Assembly: GCA_012729315.1 (NCBI GenBank)
Contig: JAAYDI010000190.1
Location: 1-46,493 of the forward strand
DNA from: Planctomycetaceae bacterium
Lineage (GTDB): Bacteria > Planctomycetota > Planctomycetia > Pirellulales > Pirellulaceae
Reading direction: 5' to 3'
DNA length: 46,493 nt
This document shows, one piece after another, positions 18,833-27,527 of this stretch (position 1 is the first letter of the stretch; each line of letters begins with the position of its first letter). The position numbers and the translations under genes are program-made. Below the pieces are notes generated by a model. It made no database searches. It was not told the origin of the DNA and was given only the letters and a program-made list of their open reading frames with translations.

Positions 18833-19195
18833 ATGGCCAGTCCATTTCCCCGACAGCCGCGGAGTTGGGCGCGCAAGTTCGGTGACGCGCTGCGCGGTTG
18901 CGGGATCGCCTTCCGTCGCCAGTCGAGCTTCTGGGTGCACGCCGGATGCGCTGTGATGGTGCTGGCCGCCGGCCTGTGGCGCCACCTGCTGGCCTGGCAA
19001 TGGTGTATCGTCCTGCTCTGCATCGTCGCGGTGTTGACAGCCGAGATGCTCAACACCGCGCTCGAACAGCTGGCGCAGGCTGTGGATCGCGATTACAATC
19101 CACACCTGCGCGATGCACTCGATATGGGCAGTGCGGCCGTCCTCCTGGCGGCCGCCGGCGCCGTGGTCATCGGCGCCGTGGTCTTTCTGCTATGA
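18833..19195 (+). CDS. dgkA: Diacylglycerol / undecaprenol kinase (DgkA family)
   Basis: The 120-residue protein has three hydrophobic segments and the family motif EMLNTALEQLAQAVD, followed by LDMGSAAVLLAAAGAV, which corresponds to the conserved KDMGSAAV block; the usual Lys before Asp is Leu here. The family phosphorylates diacylglycerol or undecaprenol at the inner membrane to recycle lipid carriers. The ATG at 18833 has AGCAGG six bases upstream; ATG 18809 would add eight residues but has no spaced binding site. It follows the LptD-like gene by 36 bases. Its stop overlaps the convergent ribonucleotide reductase gene by 6 bases. Confidence 0.88.
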   Translation: MASPFPRQPRSWARKFGDALRGCGIAFRRQSSFWVHAGCAVMVLAAGLWRHLLAWQWCIVLLCIVAVLTAEMLNTALEQLAQAVDRDYNPHLRDALDMGSAAVLLAAAGAVVIGAVVFLL

Positions 19196-22144
19196 ACAAC
19201 CCATGCTGTTGCCGCAATTGTGGCACAGGTAGCAGTTGCCGTTGCGTACGGTGATCGACCCGCACACTTCGCAGCTCGGCGCGTCACTCTGGAACCGCGC
19301 GAACTGCTCGCTCCGCGACGACAGCGGGTTCCCGGCCGCATCGACCTTCATCGCCACGCCGGCACGCTCGAGCGCCGCGTAGTCTACAGCGCCGTGCCCG
19401 CTGGTGGTCGCGTTCCGGTTCGCGACCGTCGCCGGTTCGAGCAGCGAGGCGGTGTTGCCGGAGTTGGTGTCCCCCCGCGATTCGTCCGCCGCGGCCGGAT
19501 TGAGCCCGATACTGGCGTCGCGATAGCCAGGCAGGAATGTATTGCCCAGCCACCGGAAGATATAGTCGACCACGCTCTTGGCAATGCGGATGTCGGGGTT
19601 AGCCGTATGCCCCATCGGTTCGAAACGCATGTGCGAGAACTTGTTGACCAGCACCTCGAGCGGCACGCCGTACTGCAGACTCATCGAAATGGCGGTGCCG
19701 AAGGCGTCCATCATGCCACCGACCGTGCTCCCCTCTTTGGCCATCGTGAGGAACAGTTCGCCCGGCCGTCCGTCCGGATAGAGGCCGACGTTGATGTAGC
19801 CTTCATGCCCGCCGACGTTGAACTTGTGGGTCAGCGACTGCCGCGTGTCGGGCAGGCGTTCGCGGCGGGGCCGCGGCACCGCCGCCTTCTCCTTGTCGGC
19901 CGCTTTGTCGGTCTCCGACTTGGTCGACAACGGCTGGCTCTGCTTGGACCCGTCGCGGTAGATGGCCAGCGCCTTGAGGCCGGATTGCCAGCCCCACAGG
20001 TAGGCGTCCGCGATGTCCTCGGGCGTCGTCTCGTTCGGCATGTTGACCGTCTTGGAGATGGCCCCCGACAGGAACGGCTGCGCCGCCGCCATCATCCGCA
20101 CGTGCGCCCGCCAGTTGATACTGCGCTGGCCCTGCGCCGGCTTGAACGCGCAGTCAAACACCGGCAGGTGCTCCGCGCTCAGATGCGGCGCACCTTCGAT
20201 CGTGTCGTGCGCATCAATGTACTGCTCAATCTCCCGCACCTGCGCTGCGCTGTAACCCAGCGACCGCAAGCCGCTGGGCACCGAGCGGTTGACGATCTTC
20301 ATCGAACCGCCCCCCGCCAGCTGCTTGTACTTGACCAGCGCAATATCCGGCTCGATGCCGGTCGTGTCGCAGTCCATCATGAAGCTGATCGTGCCGGTCG
20401 GAGCCAGGACGGTCGCCTGGGCGTTGCGGAATCCGTGCTGCCGGCCCGCCGCCACCACCTCGTCCCACAGCTGCCGCGCCGCGTCCTGGAGATACTGCGG
20501 GCACGCACCATTGATCTGCTCGACCGCGTCGCGATGCATCTGCATCACCCGCAACATCGGCTCCCGGTTCTCGGCGAAACGCTCGAACGGGCCCAGCGCC
20601 GCCGACAGTTCGGCACTCGTCCGGTTCGCCGCCCCGTGCAGCAGTGCCGTGACCGCGCCGCACAGCCCGTAAGCCGCGTCCGAGTCGTACGGCAGCCCGC
20701 TCATCATGATCAGCGAGCCGAGATTCGAGTAACCCAGCCCGAGCGGCCGGTAGTAGTGGCTGTTCTCCGCGATCCGCTTCGTCGGATAGCTCGCGCGATC
20801 CACCAGAATCTCCTGCGCAATGAAGAAGATCCGGCAGGCCGCCGTGAACCGCGCCACATCAAACGTCCCGTCGGCCTGGCGGAATTTCAGCAGGTTGATG
20901 CTGGCCAGATTGCACGCCGTATCGTCCAGGAACATGTATTCCGAACAGGGGTTGCTGGCGTTGATGCGCCCCGAATTCGGGCAGGTGTGCCAACGATTGA
21001 TCGTCGTGTCGTATTGCACCCCCGGATCGCCGCAGTGCCAGGCACACTCGGCCATCCGCCGCAACAGATCCCGGGCCTCGTAGGTCGGCCCCCGACGCCG
21101 TTCGTTCGTGACCCAACGCGTGCTCCAGGAACCGCCTTGCTGCACCGTCTCCATGAACTCGTCCGTCACCCGCACCGACAGGTTGGCGTTCTGGAACAGA
21201 ACCGAACTGTAAGCCTCGCCGTTGAAGTTCGCCTCGTACCCCCCCTTCTCAATGAGCACGTGCGCCTTCTTCTCTTCCTTCCACTTGCACTCGATGAACT
21301 CCAGAATGTCCGGATGCCAGACTTTGAGCGACTGCATCTTGGCAGCCCGCCGCGTCTTGCCCCCCGACTTGACCACCGCCGCAATCTGGTCGTACACACG
21401 CATGAACGACAGCGGCCCCGATGGCTTGCCCCCGCCCGACAGCTTCTCGCGATGCGAACGAATCGTCGAGAGATCGGTGCCCGTCCCCGATCCGAACTTG
21501 AAGAGCATCGCCTCGCTGGTGGCCAACGACATGATCTCCTCCATGTTGTCGCCCACACTCTGGATGAAACAGGCCGAGGCCTGCGGATACTCGTACGGAT
21601 TGTCCGTGTGCGTGGCCTGACACGACTGCGGATCCCACCGCCAGTTGCAGCGGTCGCCCGTGATGCCGTACTGGTGATGCAGGCCGACGTTGAACCAGAC
21701 CGGCGAATTGAACGAGCCGTGTTGATGCAGACACAGCCAGGACAGCTCGCGGTAGAACCGTTCGCCGTCCTCCACGCTGGCAAAGTAGCCGGCCGACGTC
21801 CCCCAGTCGGCTATCGTGCGGACCACACGATGCACCAGCTGCCGCACACTCCGCTCCCGCTGCGGCGTCCCCACTTCACCGTAGAAATACTTGCTCACGA
21901 CGACGTTCGTCGCCAACTGGCTCCAGTCCCGCGGCACCTCGCAATCCGACTGCTCAAACAAGATCCCCCCGCTCTCGTCCTTGATCGCCGCACTGCGCAG
22001 CTCCCACTGCATCGTCTCCGCCGGGTCTGTTACGTCTGGCGGACAAAACAACGACTCGATCCGCAGCCCCTTAGCACTTATGCCCGTCCGCTCACTCCTG
22101 GATGCTGACGGCACCCGACCACGTTCAACGTCTACACTCGCCAT
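19190..22144 (-). CDS. nrdJ: Adenosylcobalamin-dependent ribonucleotide reductase (class II)
   Basis: The 984-residue enzyme reduces ribonucleotides to deoxyribonucleotides using an adenosylcobalamin radical. The active-site block NPCSE places Asn398, Cys400 and Glu402, and the upstream SACFIQS segment carries the partner cysteine. GSGTGTDLSTIRSHRE and PNETTPEDIADAYLWGWQSGLKALAIYRDGS are typical of the long vitamin-B12 form. The C-terminus has a cysteine cluster (958, 961, 971, 974, 977, 983) that fits a zinc-ribbon and redox tail. The ATG at 22144 has a clear AAGGAG seven bases upstream. The leader is about 200 bases and is preceded by a promoter covered by NrdR-box-like palindromes. No radical generating subunit or NrdB is present, as expected for class II. 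Confidence 0.95.
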   Translation of the reverse strand: MASVDVERGRVPSASRSERTGISAKGLRIESLFCPPDVTDPAETMQWELRSAAIKDESGGILFEQSDCEVPRDWSQLATNVVVSKYFYGEVGTPQRERSVRQLVHRVVRTIADWGTSAGYFASVEDGERFYRELSWLCLHQHGSFNSPVWFNVGLHHQYGITGDRCNWRWDPQSCQATHTDNPYEYPQASACFIQSVGDNMEEIMSLATSEAMLFKFGSGTGTDLSTIRSHREKLSGGGKPSGPLSFMRVYDQIAAVVKSGGKTRRAAKMQSLKVWHPDILEFIECKWKEEKKAHVLIEKGGYEANFNGEAYSSVLFQNANLSVRVTDEFMETVQQGGSWSTRWVTNERRRGPTYEARDLLRRMAECAWHCGDPGVQYDTTINRWHTCPNSGRINASNPCSEYMFLDDTACNLASINLLKFRQADGTFDVARFTAACRIFFIAQEILVDRASYPTKRIAENSHYYRPLGLGYSNLGSLIMMSGLPYDSDAAYGLCGAVTALLHGAANRTSAELSAALGPFERFAENREPMLRVMQMHRDAVEQINGACPQYLQDAARQLWDEVVAAGRQHGFRNAQATVLAPTGTISFMMDCDTTGIEPDIALVKYKQLAGGGSMKIVNRSVPSGLRSLGYSAAQVREIEQYIDAHDTIEGAPHLSAEHLPVFDCAFKPAQGQRSINWRAHVRMMAAAQPFLSGAISKTVNMPNETTPEDIADAYLWGWQSGLKALAIYRDGSKQSQPLSTKSETDKAADKEKAAVPRPRRERLPDTRQSLTHKFNVGGHEGYINVGLYPDGRPGELFLTMAKEGSTVGGMMDAFGTAISMSLQYGVPLEVLVNKFSHMRFEPMGHTANPDIRIAKSVVDYIFRWLGNTFLPGYRDASIGLNPAAADESRGDTNSGNTASLLEPATVANRNATTSGHGAVDYAALERAGVAMKVDAAGNPLSSRSEQFARFQSDAPSCEVCGSITVRNGNCYLCHNCGNSMGCS

Positions 22145-22344
22145 GGCTCAGCTCCTTCTGTACTCCATTCGCCTTCCTGGAAAAACGAAATCCTCGACGA
22201 ATAGTATACATAAATACAGTATCAGCCCACGTGAGGCACGATCTTCACCAACGCTCGTCAATGCGCATACGCGAACGGCCTGAGGCCAACCATGTCTGTG
22301 AGTCGAGAAACGCTGCAGACGCGCAAGGAAGGTGAAGGTTGCGC

Positions 22345-22391
22345 CTACAATATATTGTAGTAGCATACGCTGCTGCCACAACATTTAGTAC
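22345..22391 (-). promoter_or_regulatory. Two NrdR-box-like operators overlapping the nrdJ promoter
   Basis: CTACAATATATTGTAG at 22345-22360 is a perfect 16-base palindrome that agrees with the NrdR box consensus (acaCwAtATaTwGtgt) at 12 positions, including the whole centre. A second, weaker site CCACAACATTTAGTAC at 22376-22391 agrees at 11-12. The two centres are exactly 31 bp apart, about three helical turns, which is the usual arrangement for NrdR. On the minus strand the first box contains TACAAT (22359-22354) and the second contains TTGTGG (22381-22376), with a 16-base spacer. They would therefore form the -10 and -35 elements of nrdJ. Confidence 0.72.
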
Positions 22392-22714
22392 AGAGGGACA
22401 AGTTTAGCGTTTTGAAACGGGTCGTCAATCAGCGGCCGGCGAATCGCACGTAGGTCTTGGCAAACCAACGATTTGCGTTCGCGACCGTAGGGGCCTTGAG
22501 TGGCCGACGGGGTCTGTGTTCGTGTGCCTAAATGCTGGCTGTTGTGTCGTTTACGGAAAAGTAAGCGACGCGCCGGCCAGGCGGACGACCGGCCGAAAAC
22601 TTTTCGAAAAAAAGGAGCCGGAATACGCGTGCCATCACCACGGCTGCAAGCCGAGCTGGCTGCTGTGAGTGCGGGGTTTCAAGGCTAATGAGTGAGGCCA
22701 CTCGAGGCCGCCGG
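22392..22714. other. Intergenic stretch without recognised genes
   Basis: About 320 bases lie between the nrdJ promoter and the L21 stop. No conserved gene fits in any frame, and the usual partner rpmA (L27) is not here. The only structure I see is a possible weak terminator near 22607-22645 and the palindrome CGAAAACTTTTCG at 22594-22606. Confidence 0.5.
22607..22645 (-). terminator. Possible weak intrinsic terminator after L21
   Basis: On the minus strand a modest hairpin (AGCCG pairing with CGGCT, with an inner CGTG/CACG stem) is followed by a run of seven T. It lies about 70 bases beyond the L21 stop. The stem is short and the loop large, so this is tentative. Confidence 0.3.
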
Positions 22715-23029
22715 TCAGGCGACGGCGATCTTGTCGATGCGCACCCGCGTGTACATCTGCCGGTGTCCGGTACGGCGTCGGAAGGTCTTGCGGCGCCGCA
22801 GTTTCTGAACGTACACCTTGTCGCCTTGGGCCACGCCGAGGACCTCTGCCGTGACTTTGGCACCGTCGACCAGGGGTTGGCCGAACCGCATCCCTTCCTC
22901 CGTGGAGACTGCCAGTACGCGGCCGAATTCAATCTGGTCACCTGCGGTGACCTTGCGGTAGTCGACCTCGAGTTCCTGGCCTTCTTCGACCCGGTATTGG
23001 CGTCCGCCATCGGCAATAATCGCATACAT
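22715..23029 (-). CDS. rplU: 50S ribosomal protein L21
   Basis: The 104-residue protein matches L21 over its full length: MYAIIADGGRQYRVEEGQ at the start, the GAKVTAEVLG segment, and the basic KLRRRKTFRRRTGHRQMYT block that contacts 23S rRNA. It is normally followed by rpmA (L27), but no L27 is encoded downstream here. Upstream lies the RNase E/G gene in the same direction, 288 bases away, a neighbourhood kept in many bacteria. The leader contains two 7-bp hairpins and could be regulatory. Confidence 0.96.
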   Translation of the reverse strand: MYAIIADGGRQYRVEEGQELEVDYRKVTAGDQIEFGRVLAVSTEEGMRFGQPLVDGAKVTAEVLGVAQGDKVYVQKLRRRKTFRRRTGHRQMYTRVRIDKIAVA

Positions 23030-23058
23030 GGCACGTCGATCCTGATTCTGCGTGGTCC

Positions 23059-23190
23059 GTTACCCGGGCGGGTAACTTCGGCGTAGAGACTGTCTTGCAG
23101 GAAGCCTTACAGCGTAGCCGATCGGCCGGGATTCGTCGAGGGCCGCGCCCCATGTTTTGGCAGTGTGTCACGGCTTACTTGTTAGCCGTG
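23059..23190 (-). promoter_or_regulatory. Structured leader upstream of rplU
   Basis: Two perfect 7-bp hairpins occur in the gap before rplU. GTTACCC/GGGTAAC (23059-23065 and 23070-23076, 4-base loop) ends 29 bases from the start codon. CACGGCT/AGCCGTG (23169-23175 and 23184-23190, 8-base loop) lies farther upstream. L21 operons in some phyla have autoregulatory leaders; whether this is one is not shown by the sequence. Confidence 0.35.
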
Positions 23191-23317
23191 CTGACGCACC
23201 GGATGGGTAAGCCTAACAGCTGCCCGTTCGCAAACGGACCTTGCGATCGACGCTCGCTCGGCAGTCAGCCCTGGCCGCTGGGTGGCTGGCGGCCAGCAAC
23301 CCGGCGGGGGGCCGCGA

Positions 23318-24907
23318 CTACAGGAGCCTCAGTTCACGTCCTTCCTTGTCGCGGCATTCGACCTCGAGGTGTTCGGGGTACACCGATTCGCTTCCGAGGA
23401 TCTGGACCACCATGCCGCCCTCCTGTTCCAGCTGGCTGATCTCCTTGCGTTTCTTGTTGTTCAGGTAGGAGGCGACCCGGTCGTTGACGCGCACCGTGAC
23501 GCGGGCGACGTTGGGTTGCTGGGTGGAGAGCATGAGCATGCGGACGACTTCGATGGACATGCTTTCGTCGGTCTTCACGACGCCGCGTCCGTTGCAGCAC
23601 GGGCAATCCGCGTAGATGCTCCGCTTGATGCTGGGTCGAATGCGTTGCCGGGTCATTTCGATCAAGCCGAAGGGGCTGGTGCGCAGGATTTTGGTGCGGG
23701 CCCGATCGCGTTTGAGTGCATCGCGCATGGCGCGTTCGAGGCCGCGCCGGTGTTTTTCTTTGCGCATGTCGATGAAGTCATTGACGATCACGCCCCCCAG
23801 GTCCCGCAGGCGCAGCTGGCGGGCGATCTCCTTGGCCGCCTGGAGATTGAGCTGGTAGGCCGTTTCTTCTGCCGAGTCATCGGCGCGGAAGTTGCCGCTG
23901 TTGACGTCGATGGCAACCAACGCTTCGGTGGGGTCGATGACGATCGAGCCGCCCGATTCGAGCGGCACTTCGCGCTTGTGGATGCGCGCGATTTCCGACT
24001 CCAGATTGTACTTGTGAAAGAGGGGTTCTTTGCCGGAGTAGAGTCGCAGGGTGTTCACGTGCCGTGGCATGACCAGTTGCAGGAACTCCTTGGCCCGCTC
24101 GTACGCCTCCGGTTCGTCGACGAGGATCGCGTCGACGTCGTTGGTGAAGATGTCGCGAATGGTCCGGATGATCATGTCGCTTTCTTCGTAGATCGTAACG
24201 GGGGCCGTCTGTTTCTTGATCCGCCGCACGATGACTTTCCAGAGCCGCAGCAGGTAGGCCATGTCGCGCGACAGTTCCTTGCGAGTGCGGTTCTGGCCGG
24301 CGGTGCGGACGATGAATCCGAGGCCGCGGGGGGGGTTCAGTTCGAGCAGCGTATCGCGGAGCTTGCGGCGTTCCTCTTCGTCTTCGATCTTGCGGGAGAC
24401 TCCCACGCGTCCGAGGGCGGGCATGAGAACGAGGTAGCGGCCGGGGATGCTGATATAGGTCGAGAGGGTCGGCCCCTTGGTGCCGATTCCTTCCTTGATG
24501 ACCTGGACGAGCACTTCATCACCGCGTTTGAAGACTTCCTGGATGGGGGGCTTCACGCGGGGGCGATTGCCGGGGTGCCGCGTCTTGCGGTGGTGGTCGG
24601 AGCGGCCGTTGTCGTCCCGTACTTCCCGGTCCGCGGTCAGGACCTGCTGCGGATCGTAGCCGCCCTGCCGGAAGTACTGCGCTTCCACGTCGCTGATGTG
24701 GAGGAAGCCGTTGCGGCCGACTCCAAAGTCGACGAAGGCGGCCTGAATGCTGGGTTCCAGGTTGACCACGCGCCCCTTGTAGATGTTGCCGACATAGTTG
24801 TCTTGGCTGGCTCGTTCGATGTACAGTTCTTCGAGCACTCCGTCCTCAACGATCGCGATCCGGCATTCTTCCGGCTGCGAGACGTTGATCAAGATTTCCT
24901 TTTTCAT
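23318..24907 (-). CDS. rng: Ribonuclease E/G family endoribonuclease
   Basis: This is a 529-residue RNase E/G. The N-terminus (MKKEILINVSQPEE, then YVGNIYKGRVVNLEPSIQAA) is the S1 RNA-binding domain, interrupted by an insertion of about 35 residues containing a basic/His-rich linker. The catalytic part has the metal-binding Asp in IDVNSGNF (Asp334) and NDFIDM, and the zinc-link-like CPCCNGRG is near 430. The enzyme cuts single-stranded RNA in 5S/16S maturation and mRNA decay. It is closer in length to RNase G than to RNase E and lacks a long degradosome scaffold tail. The upstream DUF2344 gene and downstream rplU keep a gene order known from many bacteria. The ATG at 24907 has only a poor ribosome binding site. 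Confidence 0.93.
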   Translation of the reverse strand: MKKEILINVSQPEECRIAIVEDGVLEELYIERASQDNYVGNIYKGRVVNLEPSIQAAFVDFGVGRNGFLHISDVEAQYFRQGGYDPQQVLTADREVRDDNGRSDHHRKTRHPGNRPRVKPPIQEVFKRGDEVLVQVIKEGIGTKGPTLSTYISIPGRYLVLMPALGRVGVSRKIEDEEERRKLRDTLLELNPPRGLGFIVRTAGQNRTRKELSRDMAYLLRLWKVIVRRIKKQTAPVTIYEESDMIIRTIRDIFTNDVDAILVDEPEAYERAKEFLQLVMPRHVNTLRLYSGKEPLFHKYNLESEIARIHKREVPLESGGSIVIDPTEALVAIDVNSGNFRADDSAEETAYQLNLQAAKEIARQLRLRDLGGVIVNDFIDMRKEKHRRGLERAMRDALKRDRARTKILRTSPFGLIEMTRQRIRPSIKRSIYADCPCCNGRGVVKTDESMSIEVVRMLMLSTQQPNVARVTVRVNDRVASYLNNKKRKEISQLEQEGGMVVQILGSESVYPEHLEVECRDKEGRELRLL

Positions 24908-25057
24908 GGAGGTGTCTCTGCCTTGTGTTGTTCAGGGCGGGACGCGGTAACGCGACCGGCGATGGGAATGCCGGCATCTGCCCGCCAGGTTGAGTTGTCA
25001 CCCTCTGCCGGGACGGTTCCCGGGAGGGTCTGTCATTTGGTCTGGCCGTCCGTCGTC

Positions 25058-25714
25058 TCATGAAGTTAACTCCACTTCCGAGCGCGTCAGGAAACAGCCT
25101 TGTTGTTCGAGGTCGGCCAGTCCCAGGGCCGCCAGCACATCGCGCGGTCGGAGCGACGCCCGCTGGGAGGCCGCGATGCGAAAACGCACGCCGTCGTCGC
25201 GCCACACCAGGGACTCGAGATCGGCACGCATGTCGACTGGTGCAGCCCGGTCGTCGCGCTGGATGCACAGCGTGGTGCGGGCCAGGAGTTGTGCCATAGC
25301 CTGCTCCACTTGCGGCCGGCGCTCCCCAGGGACCGGGAACTGGTAGGTCATCGCACGAACGCGCGCTTTGCTCTGGCCGGCGGGGACCGCCTGCACGTGC
25401 CGCACCGTCAGGCCGGGCGGGGCCTGGGCGTTGAGCCGCGTGGCGACTTCCCCAGGATCTGCCGGGCAGGCCAGCTCCAGTTCCATGACTTCGGCCTCGC
25501 TGGCGATGCCGACGGCCAGCGCCGAAGGGAACGCCAGCTTGGGTTTGGGGTGGAACCCCTCGCTCATCCGTAACACCAGACCCGCGCGACGTATCATCCG
25601 TTCCATCGTCCGCGCCAAGTCACGGTGGCTGATCCAGCGCAGATCCCCCTGCTTGGAGAATCGCACACGCAGGCGCTGGCGTTCGGGCGTGATGGGATGG
25701 GAGTCAGGATCCAT
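25058..25714 (-). CDS. DUF2344 / TIGR03936 radical-SAM-associated protein
   Basis: The 218-residue protein has the family opening RLRVRFSKQGDLRWISHRDL, the segment RAGLVLRMSEGFHPKPKLAF and the ALAVGIASEAEVMELEL block. This family is usually encoded next to, or fused with, a radical SAM protein (TIGR03960) upstream of an RNase E/G gene. Here the RNase gene does follow, but the place of the radical SAM gene is taken by ptsI, 38 bases upstream. Its function is unknown, probably linked to RNA or ribosome modification. ATG 25714 is chosen because the domain starts just after it. The long frame upstream is a shadow of ptsI. Confidence 0.88.
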   Translation of the reverse strand: MDPDSHPITPERQRLRVRFSKQGDLRWISHRDLARTMERMIRRAGLVLRMSEGFHPKPKLAFPSALAVGIASEAEVMELELACPADPGEVATRLNAQAPPGLTVRHVQAVPAGQSKARVRAMTYQFPVPGERRPQVEQAMAQLLARTTLCIQRDDRAAPVDMRADLESLVWRDDGVRFRIAASQRASLRPRDVLAALGLADLEQQGCFLTRSEVELTS

Positions 25715-25752
25715 TGGGGTAAGCCTTCGACGGGTCAGTGTGTGGCTGTCCG

Positions 25753-27495
25753 CTACCGGACAGCTTGCGGCACGAGTTTCTTCAATTCCTCCTTCAGGTA
25801 GGTGTCGATTTCCAAGGGGCCTTGCATCTGCAGGGCGGTCTGGACAATGTGGCGGCACTGCTCGATCGTCACCCCCCGGCAGACACGTTTGACTTCCAGG
25901 ATTGCCCCCGGCGGGACGCTGAACTCGGTCAAGCCCAGCCCCAGCAAGAGCAGGACGCAGTGCGGTATGCTGCTCATCTGCCCGCAGACGCTGGCCGGCA
26001 CCCCGGCGGCCTGCGCCGCGCAGAGCGAGGTCTGGATCAGCCGCAGCACGGCCGGATCGCAGGCCTGATACAGTTCGGCCACCTCCTTGTTGCTGCGGTC
26101 CACCGCCAGCGCGTACTGGATCAGATCGTTGGTGCCGATGCTGATGAAATCGACTTCCTTCAGGAAGTAGTCGATCATCATCACGGCTGCCGGAACCTCC
26201 ACCATCATACCGACTGCGATGTGATGGTTGAACGCGATCCCAGCTTCGTCCAGGTCTTCCATGGTTTCGCGCAGGAACAGTTTTGCCTGGCGGAGTTCCC
26301 GCAGGGTGGCGATGAGCGGGAAGAGGATCTTGACCGGGCCCAGGGCACTGGCGCGCAGGATGGCGCGCAGCTGCGTGCGGAACACGTCGACGTTGCGCAG
26401 CGACAGGCGGATGCTGCGCAGTCCCAGGAACGGGTTGTGCTCGTCCTCGGCCGACGACCGGTACCACATCTTGTCCGCGCCCAGGTCCAGGGTGCGGATC
26501 ACCACGGGGCGCTGTTCCATCGCCTCCACCACCTCGCGGTAGGCCTGGAAATGCTCTTCTTCGGTCGGTTCGCTCTCCGCGCTCAGGTACAGGAACTCGG
26601 TGCGGTAGAGCCCGATGCCGTCGGCACCACGTTCCAGGCACGCCGACAATTCGTGGGGGAATTCGATGTTCGCCAGCAGCCGTACGGTCGTGCCGTCGAG
26701 GGTCTGCGCCGGCAGGTCGCGCAGCGCTGCCAGTGCCTCCAGCCGGGAACTGCGGCGCTTGAGCTGCTGGCGATAACGCGACAGGTACTCCTTCGTGGGG
26801 CGCACGATCAGCACCCCCTGGTCGCCATCGACGATGACCAGGTCGCCGCTGACCACTTCCGTGAGCACCTGTCCGGCGCCGACGACGGCCGGCAGCTCCA
26901 GCCCCCGCGCCAGAATCGCCGTATGTCCTCCTTCGCCCCCTTCTTCCGTCACGAACCCGCGCACCCAGCGGCGGTCCAGCCGGGCGGTTTCGCTGGGGGT
27001 CAGGTCGTGGGCCAGCACGATGGTGGGGGCGTCCAGGTCCAGCAGCCACTCGTGGCCGCGGTCAAGCAGGTGGTTGAGCAGCCGCTGTTCGAGATCGTGC
27101 AGATCGAGCGCCCGCTCCGCCAGGAAGCTGTTGGGCATGTCCTGAAACACCCGCGCGCAGCGCCGCAGCGTCTGATGGACCGCCAGCTCCGCCGTCATGT
27201 TCTGCCGGCGAATCAGCTCCTCCATCTCCGCCCGCAGGTGCGCGTCGCGCAGCATCTGATGGTGGGCCGAGAAGATGGCCCCGTACTGGTCCCCCAGCTG
27301 CGCAGCGATAACCTGGCGATCGCGTTCGATCTCCGCCGCTACGGCGTCGGTGGCCCGGTCGAGACGGGCCAGTTCTTCGTCCACGGCTTCGTGCTCGAAC
27401 GACCGGCGAGAGAAGACATATCCCTCTTTTTCGATCACGAGCGCTTCGCCGATGGCGATGCCGGGTGAAACGGCAATTCCCTGCAATACCTGCAT
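25753..27495 (-). CDS. ptsI: PTS Enzyme I (phosphoenolpyruvate-protein phosphotransferase)
   Basis: The 580-residue protein transfers phosphate from PEP to HPr. The N-terminal helical domain runs from about 1 to 150, and the phospho-histidine is His191 in GGEGGHTAILARGLELPAVVG (key part GGHTAI). The PEP-binding barrel includes RTEFLYL, RTLDLGADK, ISIGTNDLIQYALAVDR and the active cysteine in ASVCGQMSS. The length is that of the classical EI, without the GAF domain of PtsP. The HPr gene ends 32 bases upstream. No sugar-specific EIIB or EIIC is nearby, which points to a regulatory phosphorelay. Confidence 0.95.
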   Translation of the reverse strand: MQVLQGIAVSPGIAIGEALVIEKEGYVFSRRSFEHEAVDEELARLDRATDAVAAEIERDRQVIAAQLGDQYGAIFSAHHQMLRDAHLRAEMEELIRRQNMTAELAVHQTLRRCARVFQDMPNSFLAERALDLHDLEQRLLNHLLDRGHEWLLDLDAPTIVLAHDLTPSETARLDRRWVRGFVTEEGGEGGHTAILARGLELPAVVGAGQVLTEVVSGDLVIVDGDQGVLIVRPTKEYLSRYRQQLKRRSSRLEALAALRDLPAQTLDGTTVRLLANIEFPHELSACLERGADGIGLYRTEFLYLSAESEPTEEEHFQAYREVVEAMEQRPVVIRTLDLGADKMWYRSSAEDEHNPFLGLRSIRLSLRNVDVFRTQLRAILRASALGPVKILFPLIATLRELRQAKLFLRETMEDLDEAGIAFNHHIAVGMMVEVPAAVMMIDYFLKEVDFISIGTNDLIQYALAVDRSNKEVAELYQACDPAVLRLIQTSLCAAQAAGVPASVCGQMSSIPHCVLLLLGLGLTEFSVPPGAILEVKRVCRGVTIEQCRHIVQTALQMQGPLEIDTYLKEELKKLVPQAVR

Positions 27496-27527
27496 TGTCT
27501 GTGCCGAAGCAGCTCGGCAGTCTGTTC

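Noticed and set aside
19220-22108. A 962-codon open frame opposite nrdJ
   Set aside because: The minus strand encodes a complete class II RNR with active-site residues; the plus frame has no recognisable fold.
22145-22344. A cobalamin riboswitch in the nrdJ leader
   Set aside because: No B12-box-like core could be found in the 200-base leader; a NrdR promoter explains regulation better. A covariance-model search would be decisive.
22392-22714. A hidden rpmA (L27) gene after rplU
   Set aside because: No frame on either strand gives the basic, Gly-rich L27 N-terminus.
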